A stretch of 64,000 nucleotides of DNA, from positions 1,798,001-1,862,000 of the forward strand of contig BCHX01000002.1 in the NCBI GenBank assembly GCA_001599755.1, given 5' to 3'. Position numbers and translations under genes: made by a program. Shown here piece after piece: positions 42,578 to 55,600 of the stretch. The stretch comes from Gliomastix tumulicola (taxonomy: Eukaryota > Ascomycota > Sordariomycetes > Hypocreales > Bionectriaceae). Each line of letters opens with the position of its first letter. The stretch's first letter is position 1. The notes beneath the pieces are model-generated. The model did not search any database. It saw only the letters and a program-made list of their open reading frames with translations, and was not told the origin of the DNA.

Positions 42578-45500
42578 CGTTACGGTGCCAGCAATGGGTG
42601 CAAATGCGTAGGCACTGTGATTTCGTGATGTTGGGCTAATGCTTGTGTCTGTCTTGTCTGTCACAAGACTTGTGAAAGGGAAGTCGAAAAGAAATCAATG
42701 TGTTGGTGGTGGTAGATCGTTTAAGAGCAAGTGACTCGGAGCAGAGGGTGGACGGAAGAGCAAGTGTGGCGGGGAGCGAGGCAAGCATTGGGTGCCAAGA
42801 CAAGCAGAATATCAAATAGCAGAAGGCAGCAGTGACGGAGGCGGACCTACATGATTTGTATTGCAACGCCAACGGCAGGACAAATAGTCGTACACTTGGC
42901 CGTACCAGTAGCAATATTGGCACTGGGTCGAGATGGAGCTGGATGTGACGGCCAGCTCGGGAAGGTTGGCAGTCGAGACAAGCAGGATCTACAGGGCTCG
43001 GGGACTAGCAACTCCAACCTCATTTGCCAATCAAGGATAGTGTTTCCATATGTGGTAGTATTGAAAGAAGCGGACCGGCAGGAGAGGAGCCGGTGAAGGA
43101 GGGGGGATCAGAGCAGCAGGTCAGCCAAGGCGGCGGATGGTGAAGTACCTTGCCCTGTATGCGAGGGTCCGGGTGTCAAAGGCGTTGCCTTGCAATATCT
43201 GCCGTGTTTCCCAGAACGGACCAGATATATTGCGCCGGTAGGGGGGAAAGGGGTGTGGAGGAAAAGACTCAAACGGGCGCTTGTCGACGCGGCTATCGTC
43301 GAGTGTGGAGGGAAGAGAAGGGCGGCAAGGAGACGGAGGCGGACGGGAGAAGGGGAGAGAAAGGAAAGGTGGGTAGAGAAAAAGGTCAAGCCATGAATAA
43401 GGGGTAGTAGTTGGACAGAACGAGAGAAGAGGACTGCTGAGACGGAAGATCCCCCAGAGTGATGTCGTCGAGAATGGTGGTATCCGAGACCGCTGACGAG
43501 AAAGAAAGTGAGTGAGTAGTGTCGGTGGCGGTTCGAGAATACGACGGCCACGGCCGCTCAGAAGCTAGCCGGTCAAAGGAGGGAATATCTAGACTAGAAT
43601 TGCAAAAAGACCATGCAGACAAGCACTGGCCAGTACTTTGGCAGACGTGCCCAAGTAGGTATGGGGTACTGTAAGGTAGCACGAGTAAGGGTCGCAAGTG
43701 AAAGAAAGAAAAAAAAAGCGAAATAGTCGCAGGACGAGAGCAGCCAGGCCGGGGGTCCTGTGAGGGTGAACCGTGAGCCGCGAGCCTCCAAGGCAGGGGG
43801 GACAGGTCGAGGTGCGTCAATGGCCGAATGCAACGTCGAGAGGGATGCCGAGACGTCGAGATTGAGGTATGAGGATGCAGAGAATCGAAGCTAGCAGCTA
43901 GGCCGGCGGCAAACAGCAGCAAGGTAGGGTAGTAGGTAAGGTAATATGTCAGAGGGCCAGTACCCAGTCAGGTAAGATGTAGTAACAAAAGAGAGAAAGA
44001 GGGTCGGCCATAGGGAGCCGTAGGGAGCGAGAAGAATGGATGAGGAAGAAACCGAGCTAGGTTTTCTGCACAATTCAGGCAGCTCTCCCAAGCAACCAAG
44101 CCAACTAAGGAAGACCGTCGGAGCGGAGGACAGTGTGTAGTTGGGCCGCGGCGAGGTCTGGCTGAGGTGCTAGTTGGCGAGTAGTACCTCCGTCCGTCAG
44201 GTAGTGTATGCAGCAGAGACCGATAATACGATACTCGTACCTTAGCTCGCTGGGTCTTTGTGAAGTTATGCAACAGATGGATGAGCCGGAGGTGGAGCAG
44301 CGGCGTACTGACAATAGTGCTAGTCCCTACTACCGACTAGCCCGTGTGTAAGTGCCCTGTTTTGCAGCCACCAGAGGCGAGGTTTGATCCCAGATGGATC
44401 AGAATATCAGGGTCGGGGTGGCCCAAGGGAAACCGAAGGACAGCTGCAGGCCAGGCATGTCCAGGACCGCATGGCTCCAGAGCTCCAGAGCTCTAGGCTC
44501 CAGGCAGGACCGGGCATGGCCGCCCAGACCAGGCCAGCCCAGACGTGGACAAGTCAAAAGCTGAGCTAAGCTGCCTTGAGGTAGAAAACGAGCCGCGTCG
44601 AGGAGTGGAGGATACAGAAGGCGAAACCAAGGACCAGGGGTGGCCGGGGGCTAGCGGGACTCTACATCGACTCAAGATCGAGACCGTTAAAGCCAATCCG
44701 GCGCGGGCAGAGGGTAATAGAGTCCCATTGTTGGTCGTGTAGCACACGGATGGGCCAGAGCGTGGTCGATGTCGAAGCGTGATGACGGAGGAGGATGAGC
44801 TGGGCGAGTGGGAGCGTGCATCGGATAGTACGTAAGGTGCTTGAAGCCCTGAATTTGTGCAATTGTGCGCACATCGTGCTTGAGAAGGCACGACTTCATA
44901 ATCAGCCAGGCACTCCTTCCCTACTTACTTACGTACCTTAGACTTTGTCCTAATCCCCCGCCTGTTCCTTCCTTCTTCCTGGCGGCGGGTGAGAATTTGA
45001 AGTATCGGGGCAGGTGCCAGGGAACAGGCATCGAGAGCGCGCCTGCCACGAATTTACGAGTACAAACAGGGAAAGAACGCATGCCCCCAGCCTGCAGAGT
45101 CACAGAACGCGCCAGCACCAACCACCAACACGCACTGCTGCAGAGTGAGAAACCGATTCCTACCTGGTAGTTGTCAACCTCACCACCTCCCGTCGGTTGT
45201 GTCGACACATCTATCTATCCTACCTTACCTAATTCGGATACCAGCCTAGCAGGGGTGATCCCGGTCACGGAGCTTGTGTGTATCAGACAGAAAGACCTGG
45301 AGAAGCAGATGGCAGGCAAACCCGATGGAGGCAAGGAGAGGGAGAGGTAAAAAAAAAAAACACTAATACTTCAAAAAAGCACAGACGGGTACTAATGAAA
45401 GGGTCGGCGAAGAGGTCACCGCAACTGATCCTAGCGCTGGCCACGGACTGCGCGAGCTTCCAACTTCTGCTGACTGCCGCCAGCATGTATTACGTCGGTT

Positions 45501-47789
45501 GTGTGTGTGCTCGAAAGGCGGCGGGGTGGGAAGGCGACAGGCAAGCCTGGGAGCGGAACCGACCACAGCCCTTGCTTAGAGGCAAACACAAGCCTGCTGG
45601 GGGTGCTGGACCTGGGCTGGGCTGGGCTGGGCTGTGTTTTCTTGTGCCCTTTGCGGGAAATCCGACGACTGGGAGGTCAAACGAACAGGCGACTCTGATC
45701 TCATCGAGGCGGGGATTTAGGATGGATTCGACAGCACGAGGAGCCTGGGCTGGATTTTGAGGTCGAGGGATCATCCCTGCAGGCGTTGCAGGACTTGCAT
45801 ACGAGCAGTCGCCGTTCCGCTCAGCATCTTGTATAGTCGACGCGAGGGGAGGGAGAAGAGCGGCTGTGTTGCGTCTCCGACGTGCGTGCGAGTTGTGCAT
45901 CGCACCAACGGGGTTCCTTTGATTGTTGCTGCGCTGCAGGCAGCTACCCACTTTCGCAAACCGGATTACAAGGTCTGCCTATCCGCCCTCGGTGCGTGCT
46001 ACGCTACGACCTTACTGGCAGTAGCAGTGGCAGCTTGTGTTGCTAGCGGCGGGATCTACGTTCACAACTCCAAGCCAGATCTCTCAGTCCCGTCCAAGCA
46101 GCGTCTCGTCTCACCTGTGTTGCCGCCGGGCGTGTTCCCTCGTTCGTATGTATTATGCCTCCCCTCCTGGCTACCTGTCCTCGCTAGGGGATCCTTGTCC
46201 TGGCCCCAGACCAGGCCAGACCAGACGGGGAGAACACATACGAACAGAGTGCAGGCCGGGCATCAAAGGCAGCCAAAGCAGCCGATGGGGGGGGCCAGGA
46301 ACCCCCACCGTTGAGACGGCATATTCCACAGCCCATCGAGACATTTTACACTCTATCTATCTTGGGTTGCATTCGAGCATGGATTGCAGGACTGGGACGA
46401 GCAAGACCCAGGATATGTATGTATCCAACCATTCCACATGGCGGCGGCGGCAAAACAAGCGACCTCGGAACTCGTGCTGTCGTCCCGAGAAAACGCCCGT
46501 GATATCTCGACGAGAGCATTATTTTACTCAACTCGGAACACAGTTCGAGATAGCATGGGAATTGGAATGGCGTTTGGCTAGCCCGTTGACGTGCAGGGCA
46601 TGCTCTCTATGTTCACACCAGAAATCGTCCGAGGGCGGCGAGGGGTGAAGAGAGTGTGGGTGGCTCTAGTTACAAGCCCCCAGAAACAGCAAGGATGAGC
46701 GGTACCTCGATTCCAAGCTCGATCGTGCAGTGACGGATGTACCGTCTGCCGCAAGGGCATGCTACACTCATCGCGATTAATGCAGCCTCCCGGACACGTC
46801 CCAATCACAACAATAACAACAACAACACTTATCTTGTCCAATGAGGCCTGCAGCTCGCGAAAAGCAGAAAGGTCCCATTCCAACAAATCCAACAAAGACC
46901 TCCATCGCCCGTGCACGGGGAATATGATTCAGGGTGGACGCTAGCACTGCACAATGATGACCAGTCTACCGGGGCTCGAAGCTGGCGCAACTCGGCGTGT
47001 CCAGAACCTTTGGCGACGACATCCACCAGCAGCAGCAAGGGAATAAGCTGTTGGTCGTCCCCCTCTGCAGGTTACATAAACATGGGCGGAGAGAGGGAGC
47101 AAAAAATGAAACTCCAGCCACCCACTCCCCTCCGAGAAACCAGGGTCGGGGAGCCTTCAGGAATGCAGGGTCGCCCCGTGAATTGTCCGTCTTGTCTTGT
47201 CTTGTCGTAACCCCCCCGTTTTCGATGAGGTGGTGTGCGAGTGCTAGCTCATAGCGCTTCGCCGTTATGACTATTGCCATGGCCAGTGTGCTATTGCATT
47301 CTCGGGGGGGCATGGAATCCGCAATCGACGTGACATTGGAGTATTTTTTTTTACCGCACAGACGTCCGCCCCCTTGAGCATGGATATGGATGATGGGATG
47401 GGGGGAGGGGGCTGAACTGGGGAGCAGTCGATTCATCACTGATCAGGGAACGCCATCGACAATTCAATTCAGCACACGAAATCAGTTCAGGGACCGGGTG
47501 GCTTGTTTGAGTGTCTTCTTTCGGTGCGACTGTTGGCGCGCTAAGCCCTGGGAGGTTTCGAGTGTGTCGACTGTGGCTGCTTGTCCAACCCAGAAGTCCC
47601 TCCATTCTCCTCTGGTTGGCACGCTTGTTGGGAGCCGGACGGTGCCAGAATGATTAGGACACACTTGGTCCTGTGTAACCGGCACCAGCTCCCTGCGAGC
47701 TCGTATCCAGCGCCGTCAAGTTGTACCTCTCGCCGTTGCACCTCGACGCCTCCTTACATGGTCGATCGGGCATATACGGCGAGTGACAT

Positions 47790-47791
<2 letters not shown>

Positions 47792-47829
<38 letters not shown>
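47792..47829 (+). repeat. (AC)n microsatellite
   Basis: Nineteen uninterrupted AC units. Confidence 0.9.
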
Positions 47830-47830
<1 letters not shown>

Positions 47831-48096
47831 ACCTGCATGCCCAGTGACTATCATCAGCGTTGCAACGGACACGCCCACCGGCACGCTTGTTTCGGAAACC
47901 GGCCGTGTTGGAGACACGGCAGAGCAAACAGAGACATGCATGCCTCCCTTACATTATTATTACATTACATAGCTCCAGCGAGTCCTACGCCCACCAGCTG
48001 TGTGATTCGACGTGATCCGAGCTGAAGACGCCGCCGGCCTGCTGCTACTACTGCATGCACAATCACAGGGGACAGCCACCCATCTGCGGTCTTGAT

Positions 48097-48122
48097 CACA
48101 CACACACACACACACACACACA
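48097..48122 (+). repeat. (CA)n microsatellite
   Basis: Thirteen CA units in the same orientation as the tract 300 bases to the left. Confidence 0.9.
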
Positions 48123-48808
48123 GAGCTTATTATGAAACGCTAACGGCTTTTCCTTGATTTCGGACCATCCCACCCTCCCTCTCCTCATCCTTGACGTGAC
48201 TCTAGTCTCTCGTGACGGGAGCTCTCCAAGATGTCAACGTCGTAGTTCCACACACGGGACAGCTGCTTTGCTTGCACAAGAGCCCACAATGCCCTACAGC
48301 TCATGATCTGCGCAATACGAGCTTTTTCCTACCAAAAACATAAAAATTCTCCATTGTCAAAGCGTTTGTCTTCCACCACCCCCCTCCCTCGTCGATCCTG
48401 TAGCCCATCACGATGGGAACATTTGAAATGAGCCTCCCCCCCGTCCGTCCGTCTCGTACGACAAGCCCAACTCACATTACGAGTAAATAGATACTGTAGG
48501 TATCAGGGTCAAGGGAGGGGGGGGAGGGCCAAGTTAGAGAGAGAGAGACAGAGGACACCATGGCCTCGACGCCGGCCAGTGCTACCCTACTAAATAGCAC
48601 ACTAAGGCACGTCAAAATGGCTCCTCCCCCAAAATCAAGAAAAAAATGAGCGTTTCCCAGAAGGTCAGGAAGGCCCTAGCTAGGCGCCTGCGTCTAACGC
48701 TCTTTCTCCATCGGCTGGCATCTCCAACCCCCCGTATAACCCTTCTCGGTCAGTTTTGCGAAACCGCCTAGCTGGCAAGGCACAAGAACGTGTGGCTCGC
48801 GTGCGTGT

Positions 48809-48814
<6 letters not shown>

Positions 48815-48848
<34 letters not shown>
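48815..48848 (+). repeat. (GT)n microsatellite
   Basis: About seventeen GT units, in the opposite sense to the two CA tracts, so a transcript covering all three could pair CA with GU. Confidence 0.9.
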
Positions 48849-48851
<3 letters not shown>

Positions 48852-49631
48852 AAGAATCCATCGGAATTTCGGGCATCTCTTCCCGCCATACGTCTCCCGT
48901 CATCCTCCCTCCCCCCCAAGGAGACCCCTTCGGCAGAAGGTCACAACGGGGATGAGGTAGTATTACATAGTAGACAGAGACTACTGCAAACCATAGCTGT
49001 AGCTAAAAGGGACACTCAGACCATGATGCGACCGCACAGACGAAGGTCATCGGTCCTTCTTCACATGCGAGCCTTTTTTTTTCCCCCTCAACCTCTTTCA
49101 TCCCAACAAGTATTACGTTTTTGTTCTTGGTGCCCGAGATAACCGAGAAGAAGCTTAAAGCCCATGTGAAATTTCGCTCGTGTTCATTCGTCTTGTTTCA
49201 TTTCGGTAGGGACGTAAAACCAGCTAGCTAGCTAAGCTATGCAGATAGCACAGAGCATCCCACTCTAGTCCGAACAACCAGCCGACGTTTTTGATTTCTT
49301 GAAGAACCGCTGTTGTATCATGGGAAGTAAAAAAAGAAGTAGAAGAAGAAAACAGATCTATCGCACGTTTCCCGTATGCTGAGCTACCTGGGGCCCAATC
49401 CAACCAACTCATTGAAAAGAAGAAGCAAAAAAGGAAAAAGGAAAAAGGAAAAACATGAATGGAGGTATCCCAGTAACATCACAGACAGAAGAATCCCAGA
49501 TAATTTCCCATCCCTTTCGAAACCCCGTTTCGCTTCCTACCATGGTGTACGCTGGAATAACATTCAATTGCCGCGGGTCCAGAGATGAATACAATTGTGT
49601 TTAGCCGGACCTATTGGAGAACAACGTCCGT

Positions 49632-52600
49632 CTAGCCAGGGAAGATGCGGTCTCGGAGTGACGCGGGCGCAGATGAAGCCGATGCTGTCTTGTCATCCTT
49701 GCCCGCTGCCTCCTGCCCTGCGTCCGCGAGATTCACCGCGCTCTTGTGCTGCGGGAGCTTCTTGGAGAGCACGGCACGGGGTCTCTCGGTCGACCGCTCC
49801 GAGGCCGGCTGCTCCCCGTTGCTTGTGATGGAGTCGCTGTTGCCGCGGGGTTTCGTCCTCTCCCCGTTGCTGTGCTGGTTCGGGATCGCGCTCGAGTCAC
49901 TGTTCCCGCGGTTGGCCTTGGTGAGTTTGCGAGGCTGGCGCTTCTGCGTCTGCGTCGACGGTGTTTCAGCCACGGATCCCAGGCCTGGAGGACCCATGCT
50001 CGAGGACCGGCCCTCACTGGATGAGCGGCTTGGCAGGGTGTCTTGGTTGGACACTTCGCGGCTTAGGCTAGACAGTGCGTGGTCCGCCGGCTCGGATGCG
50101 TCATACGCGGGGACGATCCTCGTCTGCGAGCGGTCTCGCATGGAGCCTGGGGCAGCTGTCTGGTCCGTTGGCTGGCTCGGGGCAGACTCGATCAGTCTTG
50201 GTGCGGTTCCATGGTCTGGTGATGCCTTGGGCAGGCGATCGACGATAGGATTGTGGGAACTCAGGTACGCATCGAGCTTCCTCTTCAACACATCCGAACG
50301 GACTGGCTTGGCGAGATAATCGTTCATCCCGGCAGCTAGGCACTTCTCCCGATCACCCTGGATGGCGGACGCTGTCATGGCGATGACGAGGATGTTCCGA
50401 ACCGCATCGTTCTGGTCCTTCCGAATGAGCTTAGTCGCCTCGTAGCCGTCGAGAACGGGCATCTGCACATCCATCAGGACAATGTGATAAGGCTCTCCCT
50501 CGGCCGCCTGTTTTCGAAGACCTTCGACTGCCTTGAGACCGTTCTCATACGCACTGACGTTGGTGTAGCCCAGCCTCTGCACGTATTGGATCGCGATCCT
50601 CTGGTTGATAGGATTGTCCTCGGCAACGCAGATACGGACATCTGACTTGTCTATCGAGGACAAGTCGAGGTAGGGATTGGGAGAGATAGTGGTCGGCTCG
50701 GCTAGTGCCAAAGTGGTGGCCGCGGATGGCGACTTGGACTGAACATCACCCGCTGCAACATCGGACTTTGCTTTGTCAAAGGAGACGGTGAACCAGGCTG
50801 TGGTTCCCACATTCTCCTCGCTCTCCAGCTGAATCTGCCCCTTCATCATTATTTCGATTAGGCTCTTGCAGATGCTCAGCCCCAAGCCACTGCCACCATA
50901 TTTTCTCGCCGTGCTCGCGTCTGCCTGGCTGAACGGCTGGAACAAGTTGGCGAGCTGCTGCGGCGGGATTCCAATACCAGTATCGCGGACCCAGAACGTC
51001 AGGGTTGCGCGCTCCGGCGTCTCGGAGTCAAGTCTTGCTCCAATAGTGACAGATCCATCCTCGGTGAATTTGAGACTGTTCCCAATGAGGTTGCCCAGCA
51101 CCTGATGGAGACGGATCGGGTCACCGTATATCAGCATGGAAGGCAGGTCGATGTCTTGTATGATCTTGACATTCTTCTTGGACGCCTTCTCCCGGTTGCT
51201 GTACGACGCAGCCCGGACCACCTCCCTCACCATCTCCTCCGGATTGAAGGCGATGATGTAGAGCTTCATCTTGTCCGCTTCCATCTTGGAGAAGTCTAGG
51301 ATGTCGTTGATGACAGTGAGCAGCAGGTCAGCCGACACGCGAATCGAGTCCGCCATCTCCAACTGCTCGCGGTTGAGTTCGCTATCGCGCAGCAGCTCTG
51401 AGTTGCCAATGACGCCGTTGAGCGGTGTTCGAAGTTCGTGGGACACATTGGCAAGGAAGATGGCTTTGGCTTTAGCAGCTTCCTCGGCAAGCTTGACATT
51501 CCTATTCGCCTCTGCCTCTGCGTCCTTGGCCTTCGCTTCCGCCTCACGAGCCTTAGCAAGGGCACGCTGCTGAATCGCGACCATGGATCGGTTCTCGGCG
51601 GAGATCTTCTCAAGGTTCTTCATGGCCAAAGCGTTGGAGTAGCTGATACCAACCTGGCTGACGAGGAGCTGCAGAACGCTGACGTTACGGTCCGTAAACG
51701 AGTTAGGCTCTCCCTCGAGATACAGAACACCGAGCAGAGGCTTGTTGCCGTGGGTGATGGGTATTGCTATGATGGTCTTCCCTAGGGGGTTCTTAGAAAG
51801 CCATGAGTCGGGGACATTCCCGAACCGCTCGTCGCTGAGGATATCAGGGATGAAGACTGCTTCCAAGAAACGGGTGCAGTACAGCACCACGTTCTCCGCT
51901 ATAAGTGAGGTGCCGGCCAGAGGTATCCCAGGCTTGTGTACTGAGGCGCCTCTCTCGAGATCACCACTCACAGCCACGCACCAGTCTTGAGATGCGTATT
52001 CTCGGACTACAATAGCTGCCCTCGTCGCGGAGCTGCCGCACGTCTGCAAGATGACATCGCACATCGTCTTGAGCAGCTCCTCGACCTGCAGCATGGACGA
52101 TATGACCTGGGAAGACACCAAGATGGCGTGGAGATCGATCATATCGAGCGCAGGCAGGCCTGCACCAGACGCTGTGCTCTGCATGTTCATTGACCCTCGC
52201 CAGGCGCCTATCCTCTCCCCTCGGGTCTCCGTCATAGTGCTGGATGGAACCTGGCTGAGCTCCGCGCCAACGCCAACATCGTCAACAGCTGGATACTGGG
52301 TAGGGGCGGCGTCAGCGACAAAGTCAGTCTGGACCTCGGCGTCTGCCACTCGATGGCTTCGCATCGGTCCATGCAGGAGCAGACTATGTTCCTCTTCGAT
52401 AGTCGCAGCAACTCCGGTCGCTGCGATCTGTCTGTACAACGCAACAGCCTCGAGCAGAGCCGCACGAGCGCACCGCCGAGCCTTTCGTCTGACGAAGAAG
52501 CCAGCCATGAGGTAGTTACTCAAAGCCTCTTCAAAGACAAAGGCATGCTCGGCAGCGTGGTCCATGGCTTCTTCGTAATGCCGCACAGCATCGCCATGAG

Positions 52601-55600
52601 CGCCCGTCAGCTCGGCAATCTGTCCATCGATCAAGCCGGCCCAGATGAAATAGTTGACATCGCTCACAGTCGCCCAGCTCTTGATCATCTTCGAGAAACC
52701 TCGCACCTCCCGCACTGCCGCTTCCAGCTGAGGTTTGTAGGACTCGGGGGAGCAGCGAGGGTCCTGCATCATCTGGAAGATCTGCCCTGTGCGCGCAAGT
52801 CCATACATGAGGAGAACCAGTCGGCTGTTGCGTATTGACCAAAGCAAGTCCAACTGGTCAAAGCAGCGCTTCCCAACCTCGATGGCGAGGTCATAGTGAC
52901 CATACAAGTACAGCGGGATAAGTTCGAAGGTTTCGTACAGTAGTGTCGACCTGTTGCTATGCTGTGTCCTGCCCGCCAACCAGAGCTTGTACGCCGGCGT
53001 GTCATGTTTGTCGTCAGACATGACATAGCTCGCTTCGTTAGTCCTCGTCTTCCCTTGCAGCGCTCGGGCAACTTGTCGGACAGTCAGCAGCAAGGCACCG
53101 CCTCGTGTGTCGTAATGCCAGTTCTGAACCTCCTCGCACCCAAACTGGCAGAAGGCCTCAATATCGGCCATGTTCTCACTAGCAAAGAACTTGACCATCC
53201 CATACAGCCCATAGCTCAGGACTGTCGATGACCTGTCTCCAGCGGTGCAAGCAAAGTCGACTGCATCCTCCATGTGCGCGGAGAGGGATGACATGGACTG
53301 AGAGAGATGGCCCAGTGTCATAGGATATAGCATGAGTCCCCGCGCAAAGGAGAACGGGTCATGTGCGACTTGCAGAAGTTCCTGGGAGATAGCACCCAGC
53401 TCAACTGCGAACTGCGTCATGCCATGGCGAGCAACTGCGATCATGGCGTAGTGAAGGAATGCCATACCCGACTGAGGGAAGGATCCTCGGGTCAGGTGGG
53501 TCTCTAGCATGACCAGGGACAGATGGTAATAGCGAAGACAGTCGCTCCACCATGCCGTAGTGACAGTCTCGGAGAGGACGGCGCCTATAGAGGCCATTGT
53601 CGAGTCCCGTCTTTGGTCCACGTTGATGAGGGCTGGCCGATCCATCGACTTGATCCGTGTTGCAAGCTTCTCGAAGTGCGCATCACACTTCTCATAGGTC
53701 GGATTGTCATCGAAGGCGATGCCTAATGCTGCCAGGCACTCTCGTAGGGAAACAACTGCTGCTTGGGTATTGCCCCTCTGCCCATAGATACGAGACTGCA
53801 AAACATAGGCCGGGGCCTTATCTAGTGCTGTCTTAGCATGGACAAATATGACTGAGAGGAGTTTCTCAGCATTGGAGTGCTGCCCCATGTAGAGGTAACA
53901 CTCGGCAGAGCGTAGGTAGAGCTGCATCGTCTCGTCATAGGAGACGTCTGGTAGCCCCTCCATCCAAGGATCTTCCTGGAGAAGGTCGACTGCCGCGTTG
54001 TAATACTTCGCGGCAGTAGGCCGAGCTCCAGTCTCGATAGAAGATTGCGCACACTCGATGAGAACATGACGGAAGTGATGACGGCGAGGTATCCGTCGCT
54101 TGACGATATCCGCGCACTGACAGATGTGAAATGCTGTCGTGTCTTTCCAGTTGAAGTCAAAGGAATAATACTTGAGCAGTGTCTGTGAGATAATAAAGTG
54201 CATCCGCTGAGCACTACACTCCTTGAGATCAGCTGCCGCATGAACGAATCGATCATGAGCGAACCGGAAGCGATCATCGGTCTCACTAGGAACCACGATA
54301 AATGCCTGGATAGCGGCCTGAAGCCCGGCGACGGCATCTTTCTGTGAGAAACTTGTTCGCCTCAGATCCACGTTAGGATCGAAGCAGACCTGCTCGTCAT
54401 AATCAAATTCGCCGCCCATCAAACGGCAGACCAGCTCGAAGGAGAACGTATTCCCCAGCAACGATGCCCACGCAAGCATTGTACGCGCATGATCCGGCAG
54501 TTCACCAAGCCGGCGGGTGATGAAGCCCGTGTCGAGGACATCGTAGTTGTTCTGATCCTGAAACTGCTGAAATAGACGGTCTAAGTCGAAATGCCACATG
54601 CTGTCCCGGTAGTCGTACCAAATGCACTTCTTTCGGAAACACGTGCTGAGCATCTCTCGCATATAGAAGGGGTTCCCCGCCGTCTTCGATTGCAGAACCA
54701 AAGCCAGAGGCAAGATTTCGTCTTGTGGCCGTGACATGGTGGCCGAGACATAACTGATGATTTCATTTTCGCTGAGCGGGTTGAGATTTATCCTCGTCAC
54801 CAGCGGACCACCGGTACGAAACTCGCCAGACTCATTAGGATAAAGAAGGTTCTGTAACTTCTCAGGTGAGAGCTCGTTTGGTCGGTAGGTGATGATGACA
54901 ACCATCTTCATCCTCGCGCCAATCATTTGGCTGATCAACTCCAGAGACTCGTCGTCAGCGAAGTGCAGGTCGTCGAGAGAGAAGCAGATGAACTTGTGGG
55001 TGGTGAAAACCCGAAGAACGTCCAAAAACGTCTGCATCAAGCGCACAGTCTTGGTAGACGAGCCAGCACGAAGGAAGTCCTGTGACGACTGTGATGTGAT
55101 CGACTCCTTCCGCGAAAAGGGGCCTGGCGAGCTGCTCGGCGATGAGCCACGACGCTTGCCTGCTGATCGCCCATTATTAGGGGTGCCAGAGCCAACCGAG
55201 GATACCGATCGTCCGGGCGCCGCCGACTCTGGCGGGCCGAGAAGGAATTCCGGCAATCCTAGAACCCTGTGCAACATGGGCCATACAGGACGCACGTAGT
55301 TTTTCAGACCCTGGTGGAATGCAGTCTCCGTGTTCCTCTCACCCCAGACCTGCTTGAACAGGGATGAAAGCAGTTTGAGCAGAGGCCCAAACGCAGTCTT
55401 CCGAGACACATCAAACTTCGCCGTTGCACAGTAGCCACGTCTCCGGATATGAGGCAGCACGCTCTGCACCAGACAGCTCTTCCCAAGTCCACCAGAGCCT
55501 TCGATGGTGATAACTTCGCAATGTCCACGACGCCTGAACTTAGCATTGCCCAGCTGCCGCGAAAGGCTCGACGTCGAGGAGTCGACAAAGCTGTGACTGT

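Larger units (their letters stand above)
42578..49631. other. 7 kb gene-free region upstream of the Gln/Pro-rich protein gene
   Basis: The longest gap in the window. No frame in it has family resemblance or convincing splice structure. It lies between the start of the minus-strand gene and the stop of the next minus-strand gene, so it is available as promoter and leader. It contains repeated TACCTTA/TAAGGTA motifs (43620-43980, 44925-44940, 45220-45232), GGGCT repeats (45613-45632), two CA tracts, one GT tract, and purine/pyrimidine runs. Confidence 0.55.

Noticed and set aside
44381..44400. GGTTTGATCCC resembling a tRNA B box
   Set aside because: No A box, anticodon stem or acceptor stem could be built around it.
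45757..46314. 185-residue frame in the 7 kb gap with one hydrophobic stretch
   Set aside because: The rest is bland Arg/Pro/Ser sequence. No start context or splice structure supports a gene.
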